In this document: one piece after another, positions 53,953 through 64,000 of the stretch
Layout: each line of letters begins with the position of its first letter
Numbering within the stretch: position 1 is the stretch's first letter
Assembly: GCA_963678705.1 (NCBI GenBank)
Contig: OY783203.1
Coordinates: 1,612,001 to 1,676,000, forward strand
From: Panorpa germanica
Lineage: Eukaryota > Arthropoda > Insecta > Mecoptera > Panorpidae
Direction: 5' to 3'
Length of the DNA stretch: 64,000 nt
Made by a program: the position numbers and the translations under genes
Notes under the pieces: generated by a model
The model's input: only the letters and a program-made list of their open reading frames with translations
What the model was told of the DNA's origin: nothing
Database searches by the model: none

Positions 53953-54479
53953 ATTCGCATTTAATAAATTGTAAAGTTGTATTTGTTTTATAAAATTTAC
54001 TTACTTTTATTTAGACAAATATTCTGAATTGTTCAATTCGGTTAAAAACTTGTACGTACAATTTCATAGACTATTTTTATATTTATATATATTTATTGTG
54101 TTACAAAATAAACAAAGTGCTTATATGCCAATAAATTCATTTTGTTAAAGTTTTAGTTTTTATTATAAGTCTATAAAATTTTGTATCAAATTATTATTAG
54201 TGTAATTGAGTATAATATAAATATAACTTGTAAGTCTTTAGTATAACATGTCACGACGAATCTTGTATAAAAACTGACTGCCTACTTTAATTAAATGAAT
54301 ATTGAATGTGTTGTGTATTCTTGTATTAAACTCGTAATGTTTTTTTTAAATATAATTTTGTAATTATAAATATCAAATATGATGTGTCTACTTTATATCT
54401 GAACATTATTAAAACAATTTTAGTACTGTGAATAGTGTTTTTTTTTTGCTGTTACTAGTTCTTATTTTACCTAGTTGTA

Positions 54480-54770
54480 ATTTAGAATGGGGGAAGCCCT
54501 TTTTGAATTTCTAATTTTTGAAAGATGTTAGCATTGAACACCGAAATACAGATACAAAATTTCAACTTTGTATCTTTTACGGATTAACAGTTATACAAAA
54601 GAACCCGTTCTTTTTTCCAGTTTTTTCAAAATTACGGGTTTCCAGGAACTTCAAAGAAAATCCGAGGACACCAAAACTCTTAGAACTCTACGAAATAGGC
54701 AATTTTCAAATATTTCTCTGGAGCCGTTTTCGAGCCACCATACGAATCGCGTAAACATATAAACTTACAC
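54480..54770. repeat. Unassigned segment, possibly an old repeat
   Basis: Base composition differs from the flanks. It carries ACCGAAATACAGATACAAAA, ACTTTGTATCTTTTACGG and a GGAGCCGTTTTCGAGCC motif near the right end, reminiscent of LINE 3' ends or MITEs in other insects. Two short overlapping open frames are present but neither resembles a protein family. Confidence 0.3.
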
Positions 54771-55024
54771 CTGGGACATTATAAATAAGATGATGATTAT
54801 ATTGTAGGTAATCCAGATAAATTCATTATGGAAAATTAGAAATCATTCTAAACTGAAAACGCAACAATTAAAAATGCTTGCTTAATTAAGAAATATATAT
54901 TACTTTTGTAAATTGGAGCACCTGTACAATTAATTAGTACCGTGATGTTTCATCCTTTCATGTTGCATCCATGCACCTTTTAGTCTTTCAAAGCACTTTT
55001 TAACTACACAATTAAAAATATAAT

Positions 55025-55360
55025 CAAAACTTTAAAATTTTCTTTATTAATTCTTTTAATTAATTATTGTACAAAAAACTATTAAGATAATTATATTAGC
55101 TTATTTGCTATAAAATCTATTTTAATTTTTCTGTGTAAGGTAATGTCATTTTCCATACAGAACCAACAGTAATGCAGAAAAAATTTATAATTTTATTTTA
55201 AAGTTTTCTTTATTATCTCATATAATCAATTACTGTACAAAAAAAATTATTTATATAATTATATTAGCTTATTTGCTATAAAATCTATTTTATTGTTTCT
55301 GTAAAAGATAGTGGCATTCTCCATACAGAATCAACAGTTATGCAGAAAAAGTTTATAAAA
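55025..55360. repeat. Direct tandem duplication, period 168 bp, two copies
   Basis: The marker ATATTAGCTTATTTGCTATA followed by AAATCTATTTTA occurs at 55093 and 55261. Shared blocks on both sides include TTTTCTTTATTA, TGTACAAAAAA, CCATACAGAA and ATGCAGAAAAA. The copies differ by scattered substitutions. No coding potential. Confidence 0.85.
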
Positions 55361-55440
55361 TTACGTTTATGTTTCAAACAGAATTGAAACTGATCACATA
55401 ATACACACTACACTTTTTACGCATAACATCACATATTTAC

Positions 55441-55441
55441 G

Positions 55442-55484
<43 letters not shown>

Positions 55485-55495
55485 CATAAATATAT

Positions 55496-55535
<40 letters not shown>

Positions 55536-55550
55536 TATATATATATATAC

Positions 55551-55615
<65 letters not shown>

Positions 55616-55628
55616 TATATATATATCC
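55441..55628. repeat. AT dinucleotide microsatellite, about 185 bp, interrupted
   Basis: Nearly pure (AT)n with a few C and A interruptions. The open frames across it encode only Tyr/Ile repeats and are artefacts. Confidence 0.97.
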
Positions 55629-57312
55629 GAGTGAATGTATATAATATATAATAAATTCTTTTATATATAAAAATATCACCTATGTATTTAAAGTAGCAGT
55701 CTATAAGAAATTTCATTGTATAAATTTCAATAATTTCGTATTTAACCTTTTTATAATTATCATGTATTTATATATATTAACTAAAGCTAAATAATTCGCT
55801 ACTGTTAACAATGAAAATATCTACAACACCACTACAATTGTTTATATATCGTTCACATTACAGATAATGACAGAACAATTTATTCTAGTTTGACTTTGAC
55901 CTAGCTAAGTGCATTAATTAGGAAATTACCTTGTTGTAAACAAAGTGTCTAATACCATAATAAAATCGTCAAAATACTCTTTCTATTTAATATTGAATTT
56001 CAATAATTACATATTTTAAGCAGGTAGCAGTAACAATGAAAATAGTTTTATTTCTTTATTTAATTTAGTTTAATAAAATATATATTATATTACAATGCCA
56101 TATTACAGCATATTTCATATTAAAGCACTTAGCTCACCCTGAAGTACTACACATATAAGTGCAAATTATTTATAAATTCTATAATTAATAAAAAATCAAA
56201 TTCCACTTTCTAATGTTAAATATGAAAATAACACAAAATAGTGTGGTAATAAACAAAAAAAAACAAATTTACCAGTATGTAAAATAATATTGAATTTTAA
56301 AATATACATTACTTAAAATTTCTTTTATATATCCAATTCACCATAAATAGTACTTCCTTCCATATTTGGCTTTAATATACCCTTATGTACAATTTAATTT
56401 AAATTTCTTAATAATAAGAGTAAATACTCCATTGAATTCTTAAAAATTTTGTAATGCTAAATCTTGGTAAAATAATTAAAAAGAAATGAATTTAGTAGCT
56501 AGTTATGTGAACTAGATATAAATCCCAATTTTGCTCTCTTTCTTTATAATAATATTAACAAACATCTTTTCAGTATTGCATTTAGAAAAACGGGTCTAAA
56601 TACCAAAACATTGTTAACAGTATGATTGAGAAACTAACAATGTTGCCCATTAGTAAAATTATATACAAAATCATTTTAAATCGTAAGAAGAATATTATAA
56701 ACAAGAATATGATAATCAACAGCAACAAAAATATAAACAGTTAGATATTAAATTAATTTTAAAATCTACTTTACATAGATTCAATTAATTCTTATAAAAA
56801 TAAAAACTGTGCTCAAAATAACAATAATTCTGATATATAGAAAATCGTCTTATGTGAAAAATCACTAAAATAAATCACTACATTTTATCAACAGCTTGAT
56901 CTAAAATTAAGCTTTCTATTTATTTTAATAAACTGACTTTAAAATGAAATGACTCCGACTAAATATTTACACACCGCACATCCCTATATAAGTATATATC
57001 TGTATAGTTCTTGTTTCTATAAGAAACAAATTTTCATCCAACTAATATATCCGTAAAACAGATAAATTTTAGAAAAAAAAATAAGCAGTTCAAAACTAGA
57101 TAACGTTTAACTCACCGTATAAAATAAACTGAATATTTATAATAAAAAGAAATCCACTGTAATTGTTGAATTACATTCCTTAGTTTTTATCACATATCTG
57201 AATTATAACAGTTTTCTTCTTCTCTTTAAAAAAACATTGTTTTTAAATTTAGATTTTAAAAAAATGTGTTTTCTATAAGCACTATAAACTATTAATTCTT
57301 GTAAAAGTAGAG

Positions 57313-58062
57313 CTATAAAGTAGCTCTCTTGCGCGAGCGATGGTTCTGTCGTTCTGCAGATGATAATTGTTTATCCTTGCATTTATAACAACTAAACACA
57401 TCAGGAATATTGTTTCGTTTCACTTTTGCGCAGGTGAGGTGAATCCACGTTAAGCAAATGGAACATTCAATCATTGGTCGAGCTGCGAATGGTTTGCCAC
57501 AATAACAAGTAACTAGGTTATATGAGTCTGAATCAACGGAATCTAAAATATAAAAATTGTTGTCACATTTTTGGTCACTTTTATAGTTCAAATATATATT
57601 AACTGATAACGTACCAGAATCGTTTTCATTTTCGTCCGAAGAGGAACTCATCTTGTCATCTGGCATTGAACTAACCGTAGACTCAGAATTGATGCTTCCC
57701 GCACTGTCCATTGGACTATTTGCAGAAGTTCTCAGTTCCTGTACATAATGTTAATTTACTTAATGAAGTCTTTTTAAAAGGTAAAACATTTTACATAGGT
57801 ACAACAAAAGTAAAGCTAACCTCTTGTCGAACTCTTTCTTCCTGTCGGGCTCGTTCATCTTGACGTACCCGTTCATTATAATTTTCATGTTCTAAGACTA
57901 TTTGACAGAACATATAAAAATCCTCACTAGTTCTTGGACGCTTTATAGATTGTGTCTGAGAATATAGTAATTAATCAATTAAATATGTACAAAATATTGA
58001 AATATAACCTCTAATTTTACTGTGCTAAAATAAAAAATATTACTTACGGAATTTGAATCCAT
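57313..58062 (-). CDS. PHF23: PHD finger protein 13/23-like, 167 aa
   Basis: PHF13/PHF23 are nuclear readers of H3K4me3. Minus-strand exons: 58048-58062, 57821-57955, 57615-57738 and 57313-57542, with phases consistent. The first coding exon is only five codons (MDSNS). [17 protein letters not shown] (about residues 10-26) matches the KRxRTVEDFxxFCxFVL box of PHF13/23. Then comes a charged repeat of [12 protein letters not shown] type, a Ser-rich acidic linker, and a C-terminal PHD finger with a complete C4HC3 ligand set: CYC, ECSIC, WIHLTC and CYKC. RPMIEC, TWIHL and CAK are shared with human PHF23. The tail is basic (HRSRKR). It is much shorter than the human proteins (about 300-400 aa), with the middle reduced. 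The last intron (57543-57614) can be retained in frame (see findings). Confidence 0.88.
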
Positions 58063-58760
58063 TTTGACATTCGAGATAATTATAGAATCCACTAAAACAA
58101 TAAACAATTCAGAAAATTACATTCAAATTGGTTTTAATAAGAATAAAAACAGTAGTAAAAATAAAGTGAACAGACTGTAAAAATAGTTGACAGTAAAAAG
58201 CAATCTACTAATTATTATTTATTTTTGCAAAATGAAATTCTAAATTAACGCACATATTAGAATAGATTATCACCATTCATAAAAAAATTTTAACATTAGA
58301 TAATTAACAATATTAAAAGACATCACTACTTCAGACAATCGCAGCAAATTGTAGAACTAAATGCTAAATGTTCTTCCCTTCCTCTTTCCTCTCAATTCTT
58401 CTTTCGGACAAAAGTTTAATATATTATTTACTTCTTATTTTATTTACAAAATATTAGTGGCCAGTAACATAAAATGATGCCATCTTTGGATGCACCTGCC
58501 ATTCTAATTAAACTCCTCAAACTTACTATTATTGTTTAAGCTGGGTTTAACTATTACTTGAATATATGGATTATCATACAAGTTTATAAAATATTAGTTA
58601 CGATTTTTAAATGTAAAATAAGTAGACACGTTTTTTAATAGTATCACATTACATTTTCATTATGAAATAATCCAAAATTTCATAAATTTGTGCTTAAATC
58701 ATCAGAGACAATCAAAGTGACATATGTATACACACAGTTAGTGCGACTCATGGATTAATA

Positions 58761-59245
58761 AGGCCGTGTTCACATATGCATGTTCGATTAATCATGCTTT
58801 TATCAATTACTCGAGGACGAATAGACATCCACGATCATTAGGCGACACACCGAATGATTCACATTTGTATTTAAAATATGGCAAATATTCAGCTCACGAA
58901 CATTCATTTAAACATTTGTTTAAATAAAATATGAGTTAGGTTATTACAGTTACTTGTTTGGTATGAAATAAACACTTAGCAAAAAAATTTAATTATGGGA
59001 ATTAAACGTTCAGATACATTCATGCGGAGCATCGTAGTTTATTTTTAAATGTTAGTCGTCAAAGTAAGTAAAGTACGATGCCTTGAACATGGCCGAAGTA
59101 AATATTATGACGGTTTGATATGTTCTGTTTTATCAACACTAAACCAAAAATGCTCGTCTTCGTGTACGAATTCCAAAATGTTTGCCGAATGGGAACAAAC
59201 TTTGTTTGTTCGTACACAAATGTTGAATAATCGGATCTGAACACT
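58761..59245. repeat. Dispersed repeat, copy B, with MITE-like left end
   Basis: The left end reads AAGGCCGTGTTCACATATGC after TTAAT. From 58850 it follows copy A (23870-24160) block by block, with about 120 bp extra between AGTTAGGTTATTAC and the GAACATGGCCGAAG block. The ends resemble those of the 29939-30143 element, so all three may belong to one family. Confidence 0.6.
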
Positions 59246-59429
59246 GAAAATATTAGTTCTTTTACATATTCTGCAAGCTTTACACACTTTTGTGTCTCAT
59301 AAAGATAGAGAGTTGTGAGACAATTGCGCACATGCTCTTCAACGTGTTTATTAGTTGCGAATCGTTCTCCTTCAGGTTATTCCTTTAAGGGTGCGAAAGG
59401 GTAAAAAAGTCTTTCTAATTTCTTCGGAA

Positions 59430-59624
59430 TTAGTGCCCTTTCCTCGGAATCCATTGGGCACTAATATTCCTGAAACCAAGATGATATGTGATAACGGATT
59501 GAACACTCGCATAACTGATGCCCATTTCCGAAGAAAATTCTTTAAGAGTTAGCCGGCCATCACGCCCAATAAGCTCTTGATTTGCACGAATGTTGTAATC
59601 TGTAAGGCTTGTCCTTGGATCACC
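59430..59624 (-). pseudogene. Mariner transposase fragment (helix-turn-helix region)
   Basis: The frame reads LTDYNIRANQELIGRDGRLT, then EFSSEMGISYASVQSVI and LGFRNISAQWIPR. This is the second helix-turn-helix and linker of mariner-type transposases (compare T-ENI-V-LI-EDRRLT, GISYGSVQSIL and LGM-KVSA-WVPR). Only about 60 residues remain. The DDD catalytic domain and the inverted ends are absent, so this is a relic. Confidence 0.8.
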
Positions 59625-60300
59625 TTGGATAATAAATAAAAAGATAATAAATATAACAATGCAATATTGTTTGAATTTGAATATAACCAAGGGTGTTAAT
59701 AGGATAGAACCTGTTGTCCACCGTTGTCTAACAGATATCTATGGTCGAAACAGTCGAAATGAGTCGAAACAAAGTATACAGTATATACTATAGTTGGTTA
59801 TATAGAAATAGTAAGGATGATAATCGAACTTAAAAAGCTAATCCGCGTTCAGAATCTTTAGTCACTGTTGACTTTCATTCCCTAGTCTAAACCTAGCGAT
59901 AATTTTTTTCCTTTACCACCGTGTTTTTATAGGTATTGCGGCATTCTTATCGACCATAATTGACTGTATCTGGTATTGTACTTTGCTTCATTCATCGTCT
60001 TCATCCTATCCCATTTTTGAATCTCTACATCTCTTTCCTTTATCAGATTCCACACACTTTGTCGTATACAACGTTATTATATGAAAATTTATGGGTTATC
60101 GCAACAGCTGCTAGCGCTGTAACGTTTGATTCTACTTTTTTGTACACTTCTCTTGTTTACAGTGATGGCAATGGTAAGCAAATGGCAGTGAGAAGAATTA
60201 AAAAATATAAATATATAAATGGACTATATGGCAATGTAGAGTAACAAAAATAAACGACAAAGTCTTATATCTTAACAGCACAAATCTAAATGGGTTTGTG

Positions 60301-60545
60301 AACCATGTCTTAATTTCTATAAAACTGTACTATATATTGATAAAGTTGGTTACCAGAACCTTAAATGCCCAATTATTTTTTAATAGCTCCTTAATTTTCA
60401 AAGTCTTTAAGATACACTTTAATTATTAAAGAGATCTAACTTTACAGAGAATTCAAATACATGGTACGTCACATGCAGCAAAGATGTCATCTCTGTTATA
60501 CCACAGAGTAACTTATATTGTGTCTATTACATCTTTTTAGAAATA
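60301..60545. repeat. Dispersed repeat family R, copy 3
   Basis: It opens with AACCATGTCTTAATTTCTAT and AAAACTGTACTATATATT, identical to copy 1 over about 38 bases, and continues through ACATGGTACGTCACATGCA. It is the best match to copy 1 (43561-43865). Confidence 0.75.
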
Positions 60546-61292
60546 AATTCTGAACGCATTGGTAATAGAATGGACTATGGACACATGGTGTTTATCTTTG
60601 TTTATTAAAATCATTACTGGAGTTGGTACTATTAGCAAACGATAATCACATTTTTTTATTATTGCACATGCGTTATTCTTATCAAAAGAAAGTATTGTAA
60701 TGTTTAATTTTTTTAATTTTAAACATCAGATATATATACCTCGCCAACCACAAGATGACGCATGCGTACTGCCTAAATGAAATTTATGTATACCTGTAAA
60801 GGGGCCTATTACCAACATTAATAACAAACACTTTCTCTTTCTAACTAACTTGTTATTCATGCTTTTTATTTGTATCTCCGTTTCACTTATTTGGTATCAG
60901 CTAACTCTAACCCCACTCAACTGACTACAATTTTACTAGCCTAGCTTCTACTGGCTATTGCTAATATTGCTAGATATTTTACATGTATTTTGTAATGTGT
61001 TTGTATTTTGTATAATATTTACATTTTATTTGTAGTTGTGTTTTATTGGAAGTGATAATTTGTGTATGTATATAATGGCAATGTGCCGAATTTGGAATAT
61101 ATATTTTTTTAGTAATTTATTTTATAGTGATTAAATATCTAATATAATATTACTAATGTGTAGTCATGTTTTTACAAAATGTCAAAAATTTTACTTAATA
61201 ATATAAGTGTGAAAGAGCTGAGATTTCGTTTTGTTTAGAATGTGTTAAATAAATTTAGTTTTAAGGCAACAATATAAAAAAATTGTGCTGAT

Positions 61293-63122
61293 ATGAGTGG
61301 TCCCAGTGCTACAAAACAGGACTTCGTTTTCACGGTTCCTCCGGAGGCTCCTGTGTTCGAACCGTCCGTAGAGGAGTTTCTAAATCCCTTGGCATATATT
61401 AACAAAATTCGACCACTTGCGGAAAAATCAGGGATTTGTAAAATTAAGCCACCAACGGTGAGTCCTATGTAAAATGAAATTAAAAGGATAAGAACCAAAT
61501 TATTACTATAGTTTACAATTTCCAATGGATTGCAAATGGATATATAGTTCAAGAAAACTTTAATGAGTTCGCCATTTACAATTTTTAACAATGCACGTAA
61601 CTTTCCTTTTTTGAATATAATATAGGACAAATTGTTAAATTACTATTATTTTTAGTCCTGGCAGCCCCCTTTCGCAGTTGATGTTGACAGGCTAAAATTT
61701 ACGCCCAGGATTCAAAGGCTTAATGAACTAGAGGTTAGTTTTTTATTATAAACTGAATCACAAAATATTAAGATTAATCTTATCTGAACTGAATTAAATA
61801 ATTAAATAAAAATTTAATTGTGTAGTTGTGGAATTCTAAATATATTTAATATAATAATGTTTATTTTTTATAGAAATAGTTATTAAACGTGTTACATAAT
61901 TTAAAACATATTCTAAAATATTGTTTATGATGGTGTAGTCATGAATCATATTCATGAGTATATTGGATGGAGTCGTTTTTCAAAATTGTATTTAATGTAT
62001 AAATAATGAATCCAAACGATTCATTTAAAGCATCATTTGAACATAAAATTATAATAGAATTTAACACACTATATGATAATTAAATATTTATATATTTTAG
62101 TGCTTTAATTTGTATTGTATTTTATTGTTTGTTTGTTAGTTTTTATTGAGAAAGTTAGTTATCAATTTTTGTTTATTTTTAGGCCAAGACTAGGATAAAA
62201 TTAAATTTTCTAGATCAAATTGCTAAATTTTGGGAATTACAAGGATCTTCTTTGAAGATTCCTATGGTAGAACGGAAAGCCTTAGATTTATATTCATTGC
62301 ATCGCATAGTTAAAGAAGAAGGTATGTATATTTGAAGTTTATGTATTACCAAAAATGTTTCAATTAATAAAATGTGTTTATTATTATTAACATATTTTAC
62401 ATAATATTTTAAACTGTATCACCGCTATAAGGCGGCGAATGTTTTACAGTTATGTTAATGACGTAATTTTTTATTTTTAGGTGGTTTAGAAGTTTGTACA
62501 AATAATAGAAAATGGGCAAAAGTAGCTGCTCGAATGGGACATCCTCCAGGAAAAGGAGTTGGAAGTACTTTAAAGAATCATTATGAGAGGTTGTTGTATC
62601 CATTTGATGTTTTTAAAGATGGAAAGACTGTAGCGTCTCTTACACAGGTAAACGTTTTGTGTTCATCATATTATTGTTTGTTTGCGTTTATAATGTCTGT
62701 TGTGCTGAATGTCCTTATATGTATTTTAGACTGAACAGCTAAAAATTGTTCAAACTGTGGAGGAATGTGAAAAAAAAATTAAAGAGAATTTGAATTGTAA
62801 AGATGAACAGGATATTTCATCGATCCTTATGCCTCCTCCGCCTTGTCCGCCTTGTTATGAAAAGAACACAAGACGTTCAAAACGTGCTTTAGTTCTCACA
62901 TCAGAAAAGGTGATTTTGCCAAGCGGAGATGAAGCAGCTCAAAGGATAATACTTATCATGTGTTCAGATATGTTATTTGTTAATTTTTGTTTTTAGAAAA
63001 TTGAGGAATGTGAGGTCCAGAGTTATCAACCACATGGAATAGTCTCTCGTCAAGCAATTACCCCACCGCCCGAGCAAAATCCAAGAAGGTCGAAACGCTT
63101 TAGTCCGGGAATTGATGGAAAG
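61293..63122 (+). CDS. lid: Lysine demethylase 5 (Lid/KDM5), N-terminal part, continues past the window
   Basis: KDM5 removes H3K4me3/me2 and acts in chromatin complexes at promoters. Exons seen: 61293-61457, 61656-61733, 62183-62321, 62481-62647, 62730-62909 and 62997-63122, phases consistent, giving 285 codons. The JmjN domain spans about residues 14-65 ([17 protein letters not shown] ... SGICKIKPP). The ARID DNA-binding domain spans about 82-172 ([16 protein letters not shown] ... [15 protein letters not shown]). A linker with PRRSKR-type basic repeats follows (NTRRSKR and NPRRSKR). The first PHD finger, JmjC, C5HC2 zinc finger and later PHD fingers must lie beyond 64000. The start codon is the first ATG and is followed by the canonical [12 protein letters not shown]. 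Confidence 0.96.
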
Positions 63123-64000
63123 GTAAAGTTAGAATAAATAATTTATTTAACAGATCTTTAAGTCATTAACAACTGCAAGACCGAGCTAATTGATAATTAG
63201 TTTTATTGTTATTAAATCAATGCCCCAATGTTTATAATTACGAGTATTACTAAATTTTGTTGGTAACCATTAACTATAGGTGTAATTGCATTTATTTTTA
63301 CATCAGTTGCGTTTGAAGTAGAGAATGCTTTTTCCAGTTTTAGAACGTAGTAAATTGAATTTTATTAGCAGTGCTTTTTTATATAAATATATAGAGGGTT
63401 TGTTTAATTTGTTATTCATATTGTATAATACATTCCATAGTCCATGTACAAAAGTATTTAATAATATATTTTGGAAATTAAAATATCTTACAGCCAGTAG
63501 TATATTTTTTTAACAAATTATGTTTTTTTATTTTATATAATGGAAAGAACTCCTATACTGGAAGTAAACTGGAAGAATTTTTAATTAGAATGTTTGATAT
63601 ATATCCTTTTTAATTCATTTTAAAGTCCCTAAAACTAAATGGTCTATTACGTATTATATTCGATAACGGACTATTATGTTTGATTTTTAAGCAAATACAA
63701 TTTTTATTTTTATTATTCATTTAGTGCAGTTACATTACAAGTAAAATTTTCTCATTTAATGTTTTTAATTCTAATATAAAAATTAAATTTCTAAATATAT
63801 TATTGGAATATCAAAGTGGAGTAATCTTGTTGACTACCAATTATATGGAGGAAACACTTATAATTATATAATTTTTATTAAAAAATATAATATAATATTA
63901 ATATAATTTTTTTTAAATTTTGTTTATAAGTATAATTTACAAGATCAAAATTCCTGGTAATTTTTTTTATATAATATATGTACAGTATGAAATATACAAG
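63123..64000 (+). other. KDM5 intron 6, beginning
   Basis: The donor GTAAAG follows 63122. The rest of the window is AT-rich with no exon recognisable as the PHD1 region of KDM5, so the intron exceeds 870 bp. Confidence 0.7.

Larger units (their letters stand above)
53953..57312. other. Convergent 3' interval between Nrk and the PHF gene
   Basis: It contains the Nrk 3' UTR and, toward the right, presumably the long minus-strand 3' UTR of the PHF gene. Features inside are a non-AT-rich unassigned segment (54480-54770), a 168-bp tandem duplication (55025-55360) and a long AT microsatellite (55441-55628). No gene is supported. Confidence 0.5.
58063..61292. other. Divergent interval between PHF and KDM5 genes
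   Basis: It contains both promoters and a set of mobile relics: dispersed repeat copy B (58850-59245), a mariner transposase fragment (59430-59624) and repeat family R copy 3 (60301-60545). No other gene is supported. The KDM5 5' UTR occupies the right edge. Confidence 0.5.

Noticed and set aside
55429-55716. Tyr/Ile-repeat frames
   Set aside because: Pure translation of the AT microsatellite.

Overview
This is AT-rich nuclear DNA with spliced genes, most likely from an insect. A zinc-finger protein with an N-terminal ZAD domain (an arthropod-expanded family), Frizzled/kringle receptor kinase architecture, a KDM5/Lid start, small introns and hAT, mariner and LINE elements all fit. I cannot fix the order from sequence alone. 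I rebuilt eight host genes exon by exon. For the seven genes that lie whole in the window, every exon junction keeps phase and the total coding length divides by three.

Layout. (1) 2.2-3.5 kb: a tandem repeat with a unit of about 332 bp. (2) 5.2-8.5 kb, minus: a 594-residue ZAD protein with an AT-hook and 12 C2H2 fingers. (3) 10.2-13.3 kb, minus: the mitochondrial i-AAA protease YME1L in 11 exons. (4) 18.0-39.2 kb, plus: a TTC39 family gene. Its first two coding exons are tiny (42 and 29 nt) and lie far upstream of the rest. Its long introns hold several hAT-like MITEs, a fold-back element and a full-length LINE with a 15-bp target-site duplication. (5) 41.2-45.1 kb, minus: an SNM1B/Apollo homologue. 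(6) 45.7-47.9 kb, plus: an AP1AR (gadkin)-like adaptor, head to head with the Apollo homologue. (7) 51.7-54.0 kb, plus: a Frizzled-kringle-tyrosine kinase receptor (Nrk, MuSK-like). (8) 57.3-58.1 kb, minus: a PHF13/PHF23-like PHD finger protein. (9) From 61.3 kb to beyond the window, plus: the 5' part of KDM5/Lid (JmjN and ARID).

The most unusual item is the Apollo homologue. Its beta-CASP/MBL fold signatures align well with animal Apollo, but every metal-binding motif I can locate has been replaced. The reading frame is intact and is followed by an acidic, low-complexity tail of about 570 residues with a SUMO-interacting-like motif. It looks like a maintained pseudo-nuclease, not a decayed gene. 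Also notable are the 72-bp stop-free, frame-preserving intron in the PHF gene; the near-intact LINE in the TTC39 intron, with one in-frame stop in ORF2; a small hAT MITE with a perfect 8-bp duplication; and several dispersed or tandem repeats that I cannot assign.

The genes form no single pathway. PHF13/23 (H3K4me3 reader family) and KDM5 (H3K4me3 demethylase family) are divergent neighbours, and Apollo-like and AP1AR-like share one promoter interval. I read these as neighbourhood facts and not as evidence of joint function.
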